This document shows positions 7,661 through 12,546 of a DNA stretch of 12,546 bases, one piece after another. The notes beneath the pieces were generated by a model. It was not told the origin of the DNA and ran no database searches. It saw only the letters and a program-made list of their open reading frames with translations. The stretch covers positions 1 through 12,546 of the forward strand of contig JAOZNS010000061.1 of the NCBI GenBank assembly GCA_029933635.1, in the 5' to 3' direction. Position 1 is the first letter of the stretch. Every line of letters begins with the position of its first letter. Made by a program: the position numbers and the translations under genes. Source of the DNA: Candidatus Zixiibacteriota bacterium (lineage in GTDB: Bacteria; Zixibacteria; MSB-5A5; SM1-73).

Positions 7661-9047
7661 CTTTAAAAAATAGCCTTATCTTTTCTTGCCTTGGTTGGGG
7701 TGTCAATAAACTTATCATTATCAAACTGGATACTGATAAAAGAAGCGCCGGATAAACGGTGGGTATGTTAAATGGCTTTTTCAAAAGCTCCCAGGTTATG
7801 GTGGCTATCATTCCAGAAGTTATGGAACAGACTCCACCTGCTGGGGTAGCTCTCTTCCATAAGAAGGCCGCTAAGGTTGCCGGGGTGATCCCCACACCAT
7901 ACATGGTATAAGCATAGAGAGCCATAGCCAAAACCGTGGTAAAAAATTTTACCTGCACAAAGGCGACTATTCCCAGGATGATTACCACCATCCGAGAATA
8001 AAGCACCATTCTCCTCTGGGAGACATTTGGATTTACAAATCTTTGATAAATATCGCGCATGATGTTGGTTGAAGGAACCAACAAAAACGAGTCGGCGGTG
8101 GAGACGATCACTGCCACAATGGCCGCCAACAGGATACATCCGATCACAGGTGAGAGTCCATGACGAACCGAGTGCAAAATCACCGTTTCCGGATCGATGT
8201 CCAGAAATATACTGCTGCCAACTATGGCTAAGATCACAATTAAAGCTTCCACAAAGATGGTTCCCGAAATCCATCCCAGGACCGATCTTTTAGCGGACCT
8301 CTCATCTTTTGCTGAGAAAAATCTCTGATACATGTTGGATTCGCCCAGCAAAAGTAGCATGGTGGGAAGGGAATAACCCAATGCTTCCCAGATGGTCATA
8401 CTTCCCAGGATCTGAAATCTATCCCCAGGGAGCAGGCTGGTAACATTTGCCCAGCCTCCAGCCAACTTCAGCAAAAAGGGAAAGCCAATCATAAACCCGA
8501 TCAACAGAACCAGTCCATTGACCACATCGGTATAAGCCACAGAGAACATTCCTGCCAGAGCGGTATAGGCGATGACGAAAACCGCGGTGAGGATTATTCC
8601 CTGATCCGTTGGGATTCCAATCACCATGTTCAGAACCATTCCCCCAGCTTTGAACTGATAGCTGACGATGGCGGTATAAGCAATGATGGTGGTCAAACTT
8701 CCTAAGATTCTGGCATATTTATTATATCTTATCTCTAAGATGTCCGGGACGGTGAATTGAGCAAGCTTTCTGGCACGCCCGGCTATAAAATAAAGGACAA
8801 CGATGGCTATCCACACGCCGGCATCAAACCATAGGGCCGAGAATCCTTTTCGGTAGCTTAGTCCTGCACCGGCGATGATACTTCCGGACCCGATCCAGGT
8901 GGCTAAAAGAGTTCCCACCAGCACAGGTGCAGAGAGCTTTCGCCCTGCCACCATGAAATCGGTCTGGGTCTTAACTCCTTTTGAACGAATTGCCCCCACG
9001 CCAATTAGAATCAACAGGTAAATTAAAATAGCCCAGAAGTAAAGCAT
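7653..9047 (-). CDS. sodium:solute symporter family protein (SSS)
   Basis: A 464-residue, highly hydrophobic protein with about 12-13 membrane segments in the SSS arrangement. Family signs are the N-terminal DFMVAGRKLSAP (30-41), the glycine- and serine-rich WIGSGSIIAGAG (51-62), the ESNMYQRFFSAKDERSAKR stretch (236-254), and VSTADSFLLVPSTNIMRDIY (315-334), whose Ser/Thr residues form the Na2 site in characterised members. It should couple solute entry to sodium flow across the inner membrane. The substrate (amino acid, sugar, vitamin or other) cannot be read. GAGGT (9061-9057) lies 9 bases before ATG 9047 and is itself an arm of a palindrome. It is upstream of a DUF885 peptidase gene, suggesting, without proof, uptake of peptide-derived compounds. 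Confidence 0.9.
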   Translation of the reverse strand: MLYFWAILIYLLILIGVGAIRSKGVKTQTDFMVAGRKLSAPVLVGTLLATWIGSGSIIAGAGLSYRKGFSALWFDAGVWIAIVVLYFIAGRARKLAQFTVPDILEIRYNKYARILGSLTTIIAYTAIVSYQFKAGGMVLNMVIGIPTDQGIILTAVFVIAYTALAGMFSVAYTDVVNGLVLLIGFMIGFPFLLKLAGGWANVTSLLPGDRFQILGSMTIWEALGYSLPTMLLLLGESNMYQRFFSAKDERSAKRSVLGWISGTIFVEALIVILAIVGSSIFLDIDPETVILHSVRHGLSPVIGCILLAAIVAVIVSTADSFLLVPSTNIMRDIYQRFVNPNVSQRRMVLYSRMVVIILGIVAFVQVKFFTTVLAMALYAYTMYGVGITPATLAAFLWKRATPAGGVCSITSGMIATITWELLKKPFNIPTVYPALLLSVSSLIMISLLTPQPRQEKIRLFFKVE

Positions 9048-9056
9048 GGTTTGAAG

Positions 9057-9117
9057 ACCTCTTCCCCTTTGATCCCCCTCTCTACACTTGTGGAGAGAGG
9101 GAAACAGGGGGTGAGGT
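9057..9117. repeat. 61-bp imperfect palindrome ahead of the symporter
   Basis: Inner arms CCCTCTCT (9076-9083) and AGAGAGGG (9094-9101) form an 8-bp stem over a 10-base loop. Outer arms ACCTC (9057-9061) with GAGGT (9113-9117), and CCCCT (9064-9068) with AGGGG (9106-9110), extend it. C- and G-rich palindromes of this general look are common dispersed intergenic repeats in environmental bacteria. In the minus-strand RNA the 3' arm is GAGGU, 9 bases before the symporter AUG, so the fold would cover its SD. Confidence 0.65.
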
Positions 9118-9130
9118 TAAAAATTGGATT

Positions 9131-9333
9131 TTCGGAGTGCGGAAGCAAAGCTTCCGCAGCGCAAACATGCTTGCTCCATAGCGAATGTTATCATCCCCCC
9201 TTATGCCGTGGGATGATAACATCCCTCGGGAAGCGGATGAGCGGATACTTCGGAGTACATTAGCTTGCTAATGTAGCGGAAGCCCCGCGAAGCGGGACCT
9301 CCGCTTCGCTCCGACAAGCTTCCGCACTCCTAA
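9131..9333. repeat. palindromic repeat island with 16-bp inverted ends
   Basis: The ends are GGAGTGCGGAAGC (9134-9146) and GCTTCCGCACTCC (9318-9330), a perfect 13-bp inverted repeat that grows to 15 of 16 at 9131-9146 and 9318-9333. Inside are four hairpins: a 9-bp stem over AAA (9138-9158); a 13-bp stem over 12 bases (9185-9222); TACATTAG/CTAATGTA over CTTG (9256-9275); and GCGGAAGC/GCTTCCGC (9276-9325) enclosing a 9-bp stem (9287-9309). The word TTCGGAGT precedes a hairpin twice (9131, 9249), and AGCGGAT is repeated in tandem at 9232 and 9240. It is MITE- or REP-like, but no target-site duplication is visible. Confidence 0.65.
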
Positions 9334-9361
9334 CTGCTTTCCGTCTCAGTCTATTCTCACG

Positions 9362-11029
9362 TTACTTCTTAACCGATTCCTTCTCTTCAGAGAAAGTTGA
9401 GCTTTTGGATTTTTTATATCTCAAGGCGGCTTTGACCAAATCTCTGAAAAGAGGGTGTGCTTTGGTGGGGCGGGATTTTAGCTCCGGATGGAACTGCACC
9501 GCCACAAACCAGGGATGGTCCGAAAGCTCGACTATCTCCACCAGCCTCCCGTCCGGGGAAAGACCGGTGAACCCCATCCCCGCTCTGGTAAAGGTTTCCC
9601 GGAATTGGTTGTTGAACTCGTATCTATGACGATGTCGTTCACTTATCCGAGCCTCTCCATAAGCCTTATAAGCCAAGCTATCTTTTTCCAGGAGGCAGGG
9701 ATAGGCGCCCAGTCGCATGGTGCCACCCAGATCGGTGATCTTCTCCTGGTCCGGCATCAGATGGATCACCGGATAGGGAGTGGCCTGATCAAACTCGAAA
9801 CTGTTAGCCTTTTCCAAATGGCAAACGTGACGGGCAAACTCTATCACCGCACACTGCATTCCCAGACAGATGCCCAGATAGGGAACCTTGTTTTCCCTCA
9901 CATATCTTATCGCTTCAATTTTTCCCTCAATTCCCCTTTCTCCAAATCCGCCGGGAATCAGAACCCCATCCACATCCTCAAAAATTTGGAAAGCATTTTG
10001 AGAAGTTACCTCCTCCGCATCGATCCATTTCAGTTCCACTTTAGCCTCGTTTTCCACCCCGGCATGCACAAAAGCTTCAATTATGCTTTTGTAGGCATCC
10101 TTCAAATGGGTGTATTTGCCACAGATCCCAATTCTCACATGGCATTTAGGATTTTTTATCTTTTCTATCATCTGAATCCACTCATCCATGATCAGCTGTT
10201 TGCACCTCAGATCAAGATGTTGGATGATCAGATTATCCAAACCCTCTTTATGAAAAAGGATAGGAACCTCATAGATGCAGTCCACATCGAGGGCTTGAAT
10301 CACCGCCTGGCTGGGAACGTTACAGAAGAGTCCGATTTTATCCTTGATCTGTCTGCTCAAGGGTTGAGCGGTGCGACAAAGAAGTATGTTGGGCTGGATG
10401 CCAATCTCTCTCAGCTCCTTCACGCTATGTTGGGTGGGCTTGGTTTTTACCTCACCAGCGGACTTTATGTATGGCACCAAAGTTAAATGGATGAACAGGC
10501 TACCTTTCGGTCCGCATTCCAGACCCATCTGACGAATCGATTCCAGAAAGGGAAGGCTCTCGATATCCCCTACAGTTCCACCGATCTCGGTGATCACCAC
10601 ATCCACCTCCCCATTTCTTTTCCCCACTTTTTTTATTCTATCCTTGATCTCATTGGTTATGTGAGGAATGACCTGCACGGTGGAACCAAGATAATCCCCA
10701 CGTCTTTCTCGGGCGATGACCGCATCGTAGATCTGTCCGGAGGTGAGGTTATTATCCTTGGTTAGATTTTCGTCGATAAATCTCTCATAATGTCCCAGAT
10801 CCAGATCCGTCTCGGCCCCATCGTCCAGCACAAAAACCTCCCCATGCTGAAAAGGATTCATGGTTCCGGGATCAACGTTTATGTAAGGATCAAATTTTTG
10901 AATATTTACCTTCAATCCCCTTTTTTTCAACAGAAACCCGATGGAGGCAGAGGCGATCCCTTTGCCCAAAGAGGAGACTACCCCGCCAGTGATGAATATA
11001 TATTTGACTTTGCCTTTTTGTTCTTTCAT
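9362..11029 (-). CDS. pyrG: CTP synthase (glutamine-hydrolysing)
   Basis: PyrG aminates UTP to CTP using ATP and glutamine. The 555-residue protein has both domains. The N-terminal synthetase domain carries ITGGVVSSLGKG (13-24, nucleotide-binding loop), QKFDPYINVDPGTMNPFQHGE (44-64) and EIGGTVGDIES (148-158). The class I glutamine amidotransferase domain carries GGFGERG (360-366), nucleophile C388 in LGICLGMQ, and H514 and E516 in FHPEL. Length is normal (E. coli 545). The start ATG overlaps the kdsB stop as ATGA (11029-11026). GAGAGGG inside the end of kdsB (within 11036-11043) serves as SD. Coupling with kdsB makes sense because KdsB consumes CTP, and kdsB-pyrG pairing is seen in many Gram-negatives. 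The lysine/serine-rich tail after residue 538 is poorly conserved. Confidence 0.98.
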   Translation of the reverse strand: MKEQKGKVKYIFITGGVVSSLGKGIASASIGFLLKKRGLKVNIQKFDPYINVDPGTMNPFQHGEVFVLDDGAETDLDLGHYERFIDENLTKDNNLTSGQIYDAVIARERRGDYLGSTVQVIPHITNEIKDRIKKVGKRNGEVDVVITEIGGTVGDIESLPFLESIRQMGLECGPKGSLFIHLTLVPYIKSAGEVKTKPTQHSVKELREIGIQPNILLCRTAQPLSRQIKDKIGLFCNVPSQAVIQALDVDCIYEVPILFHKEGLDNLIIQHLDLRCKQLIMDEWIQMIEKIKNPKCHVRIGICGKYTHLKDAYKSIIEAFVHAGVENEAKVELKWIDAEEVTSQNAFQIFEDVDGVLIPGGFGERGIEGKIEAIRYVRENKVPYLGICLGMQCAVIEFARHVCHLEKANSFEFDQATPYPVIHLMPDQEKITDLGGTMRLGAYPCLLEKDSLAYKAYGEARISERHRHRYEFNNQFRETFTRAGMGFTGLSPDGRLVEIVELSDHPWFVAVQFHPELKSRPTKAHPLFRDLVKAALRYKKSKSSTFSEEKESVKK

Positions 11030-11826
11030 CTTGTCACCCTCTCTTTGAGTAGTTTCAATTTTTTCAGGTCAGCAGGCACATCCAAGGTTAAAGGTTTATA
11101 CTGGGTCAGATAAACCTTTATTTTGAACCCATTCTCCAAGGCTCTTAACTGCTCCAGTCGTTCAAATCTCTCCAGGGGAGTTTGCTTTAAAGAGGAGAAC
11201 TTCATAAGAAAATCCTTACGGAATCCATATATGCCTATGTGTTCATAAAAAGGTAATCTTTTCAAATCCATCCTCTCAAAAGCTATCTTCGAGGTGGGAG
11301 GCTGAGACCTCTTGCCCGATCCTGTCGATCTAACATAGGGAATTGGATGACGGGAAAAATAAAGAGCGAATCCTCTTGCATCTAAAACCACCTTGACCAC
11401 ATTGGGGTTTCTTAACCTTAAAGGATCATCTATTCGAGTGGCTAAGGTGCCCATCAGCACGCTTTTCTCTTTTAACATGGAGGAAATCAAAAGATCAACT
11501 ACAGAGGCAGGGAGATAGGGCAGATCACATTGAATGTTTATCACCAGATCATAGTCCAGATTTCTTGCCACCTCAGCCACACGGTCGGTTCCGGTGGGAT
11601 GATTCCTTAAGCTCACGTAAGCCTCTCCACCAAAGGAGAATACCAGATCAGAGATCCTGGTTGAATCCGTCACCACCATCAGACGATCCAGTCGCTTTGA
11701 TTTCGCTACGCTCTCATACACGTTTTGAATCAAAGGTTTTCCAAAAATCCGGATCAAAGGTTTTCTAGCAAGTCTTTTGGAACCCAGCCTGGCAGGAATT
11801 ATCCCAATGACTTTTGAGTTGCTCAT
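11026..11826 (-). CDS. kdsB: 3-deoxy-manno-octulosonate cytidylyltransferase (CMP-KDO synthetase)
   Basis: KdsB activates KDO by transfer to CTP, giving CMP-KDO, the donor for attachment to lipid A. The 266-residue protein has the family order: IPARLGSKRLARKPL (10-24, CTP-binding loop), HPTGTDRVAEV (76-86), INIQCDLP (96-103), SRHPIPYVR (158-166), HIGIYGFRKDFL (196-207) and LEQLRALENG. Two positions are unusual: the motif normally reading VQGDEP is IQCDLP, so the Gly and Glu are changed while the metal-binding Asp101 stays. About 15 extra residues (167-190) make it longer than the E. coli enzyme (248). A near-consensus promoter lies 48-76 bases upstream. GGGG just before the start (11831-11834) is a close, weak SD. 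The final codons overlap pyrG by four bases. Confidence 0.94.
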   Translation of the reverse strand: MSNSKVIGIIPARLGSKRLARKPLIRIFGKPLIQNVYESVAKSKRLDRLMVVTDSTRISDLVFSFGGEAYVSLRNHPTGTDRVAEVARNLDYDLVINIQCDLPYLPASVVDLLISSMLKEKSVLMGTLATRIDDPLRLRNPNVVKVVLDARGFALYFSRHPIPYVRSTGSGKRSQPPTSKIAFERMDLKRLPFYEHIGIYGFRKDFLMKFSSLKQTPLERFERLEQLRALENGFKIKVYLTQYKPLTLDVPADLKKLKLLKERVTR

Positions 11827-11873
11827 CTTTCCCCAAAAATTCCGTGGGTACTATAAGCGGAAATTCAAAATGG

Positions 11874-11902
11874 ATTTTACGAAACCACCTTTCGGTTGTC
11901 AA
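11874..11902 (-). promoter_or_regulatory. strong sigma70-type promoter for kdsB-pyrG
   Basis: On the minus strand a perfect TTGACA (11902-11897) is followed after exactly 17 bases by TAAAAT (11879-11874), 5 of 6 against TATAAT. Initiation would be near 11867, giving a leader of about 40 bases before kdsB. It starts directly after the T-tract of the gatC terminator. Confidence 0.75.
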
Positions 11903-11903
11903 T

Positions 11904-11939
11904 AAAAAATTATGGCGATCTCCAGATCAAGAATCGCCA
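11904..11939 (-). terminator. intrinsic terminator downstream of gatC
   Basis: In the minus direction TGGCGAT (11939-11933) pairs with ATCGCCA (11919-11913) over a 13-base loop, and TAATTTTTTATT follows at once (11912-11901). A 7-bp stem with a long loop is modest, but the T-run and the position 27 bases after the gatC stop fit a Rho-independent terminator that separates gatC from kdsB. Confidence 0.6.
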
Positions 11940-11965
11940 CCCTACCATGATCACCTCTTCGAGTC

Positions 11966-12256
11966 TTATCGTTCGATCACCCTTGGCACCCTAAAGAAAC
12001 CATCCTTCTTCTTTGGAGCATTTGATAAAGCCTCGCCCTGGGGAAGGGAGGGCAAAACGCTATCCTCCCGAATTACATTTTCCAGAGGGAGAACATGTGA
12101 GGTTGGAGGCACAGTCTCTGTATTCAATTCATTTAGCTGATCAATATATTTTATGACGATATCCAGTTCTTTTTGAAACTTAATCTTCTCCCTTTGGGAA
12201 AGCTCCAGCCTGGCTAAATTGGCTACATATTCAACATCTTTTAAAGTTATAGACAT
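11966..12256 (-). CDS. gatC: Asp/Glu-tRNA amidotransferase subunit C
   Basis: GatC is the small subunit of the GatCAB complex, which converts Glu-tRNA(Gln) or Asp-tRNA(Asn) to the correct amide form using glutamine; it stabilises GatA. The 96-residue protein shows the family pattern: a start of the type MSITLKDVEYVANLARLEL, a helical middle ending near IKYIDQLNELNTE, the proline-rich PPTSHVLPLENVIREDSV (50-67), and the C-terminal GFFRVPRVIE (86-95). Length is typical. It has its own promoter upstream and a terminator downstream, so it seems to be transcribed alone; gatA and gatB are not in the window, whereas gatC is often next to gatA. The ATG is preceded by GGGGA, a weak SD. Confidence 0.95.
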   Translation of the reverse strand: MSITLKDVEYVANLARLELSQREKIKFQKELDIVIKYIDQLNELNTETVPPTSHVLPLENVIREDSVLPSLPQGEALSNAPKKKDGFFRVPRVIER

Positions 12257-12293
12257 CTCAGGTTCCCCAGCTTTAATAAAATGCTACAAACAG

Positions 12294-12322
12294 ATGATAT
12301 TGGAAACTACCACAATTGTCAA
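12294..12322 (-). promoter_or_regulatory. strong sigma70-type promoter for gatC
   Basis: On the minus strand a perfect TTGACA (12322-12317) is followed after 17 bases by TATCAT (12299-12294), 5 of 6 against TATAAT. Transcription would begin near 12287, about 30 bases before the gatC ATG at 12256. Confidence 0.72.
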
Positions 12323-12325
12323 GAT

Positions 12326-12355
12326 AAAAACTCAGCGGTAAATTTTCAAACCGCT
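12326..12355 (-). terminator. probable terminator of an unseen gene to the right
   Basis: Reading the minus strand, AGCGGT (12355-12350) pairs with ACCGCT (12339-12334) over a 10-base AT-rich loop. GAG and then TTTTT follow (12333-12326). The stem is short (6 bp), so this is a moderate call. It sits just upstream of the gatC promoter, as expected for the end of the preceding minus-strand transcript. Confidence 0.45.
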
Positions 12356-12546
12356 AAATGTGATCAGAAGATATTCCATCAGGGTTGTCAGGGATAAGCA
12401 ACTATAGCCTTCCCGTCTCCGCTCTGGCACCTTTCTGAAATCTAACAACTGATCCAAGCAAGTAGAGAGCGTAAGTTATGGGGCTGTTGCGCAGCTTATG
12501 GGATTTTGAACTCAGGTTACTGGAACTAATAGAATTTTTGCACGAA

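Larger units (their letters stand above)
9048..9361. other. 314-bp non-coding spacer packed with palindromes
   Basis: Between the pyrG stop and the symporter start I see no believable gene. Nearly the whole spacer is made of inverted repeats: one imperfect palindrome next to the symporter (9057-9117) and a 203-bp block bounded by inverted repeats (9131-9333). No T-run follows any hairpin in the minus direction, so an intrinsic terminator for pyrG is not obvious. A 70-codon plus-strand frame at 9051-9263 is a by-product of the repeats. Confidence 0.75.
12257..12546. other. right-edge non-coding region
   Basis: These 290 bases hold the gatC promoter and, just upstream of it, a minus-strand terminator. 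Beyond 12356 I recognise nothing. A minus-strand frame is open from the window edge (12545) to a TAG at 12404-12402, 47 codons with no start in view. It could be the end of a gene lying mostly outside, but its serine-rich composition is unconvincing. TTATGGG occurs twice around GCTG/CAGC arms near 12477-12502. Confidence 0.5.

Noticed and set aside
9051..9263. 70-codon plus-strand open frame in the repeat spacer
   Set aside because: It runs through the palindromes, has no SD and its composition simply reflects the repeats.
9131..9333. CRISPR array
   Set aside because: The repeated words differ in length and are inverted pairs; there is no regular direct repeat-spacer pattern and no cas gene.
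9488..10486. 332-codon plus-strand open frame
   Set aside because: It lies wholly antisense to pyrG, which is conserved end to end. The translation has no recognisable domain and fits a shadow frame caused by codon bias.
12402..12545. 47-codon minus-strand frame at the right edge as a real gene end
   Set aside because: It is the only open minus-strand frame and a terminator follows, but it is serine-rich, has no recognisable motif and no start in view, so I leave it unannotated as a gene.
12420..12546. T-loop-like word (GTTCAAAATCC, minus strand) suggesting a tRNA
   Set aside because: The flanking bases do not pair as a T-arm, and no acceptor, D or anticodon arms can be built.

Overview
The window looks like chromosomal DNA from a Gram-negative bacterium. 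It carries all four enzymes that make activated KDO (kdsD, kdsA, kdsC, kdsB) and a lipid A secondary acyltransferase, so the cell makes an LPS-type outer membrane. Base composition is intermediate. Three plus-strand genes lack a clear Shine-Dalgarno (SD) sequence, while several minus-strand genes have good ones. The mix of an M49 peptidase, a DUF885 lipoprotein peptidase and a metal-type (Cys) KdsA would suit an uncultivated FCB-like lineage, but that placement is a guess.

Plus strand, left half: an AT-rich left edge with degenerate direct repeats, then an M49 dipeptidyl-peptidase III-like gene (266-2188), kdsA (2310-3146), kdsC (3242-3769), kdsD (3766-4725, ATGA overlap with kdsC) and an lpxL/htrB-type acyltransferase (4752-5669). 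A 168-bp convergent gap (5670-5837) follows.

Minus strand, read right to left: gatC (12256-11966) with its own sigma70-type promoter and a terminator behind it; kdsB (11826-11026) with a second near-consensus promoter; pyrG (11029-9362), overlapping kdsB by 4 bases; a 314-bp spacer packed with palindromes; a sodium:solute symporter (9047-7653); and a DUF885 lipoprotein peptidase (7592-5838).

How the genes work together: KdsD makes arabinose-5-phosphate, KdsA condenses it with PEP, KdsC dephosphorylates KDO-8-P, and KdsB uses CTP to make CMP-KDO. PyrG, translationally coupled to kdsB, makes that CTP. The LpxL-type enzyme acylates the (KDO-bearing) lipid A precursor. The two metallopeptidases and the symporter suggest peptide turnover and solute uptake, a separate theme.

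I see no new defence, mobile or biosynthetic system here. The most unusual material is non-coding: the palindromic repeat island at 9057-9333, whose left part could hide the symporter's ribosome binding site, and a hairpin built around the kdsA stop codon.
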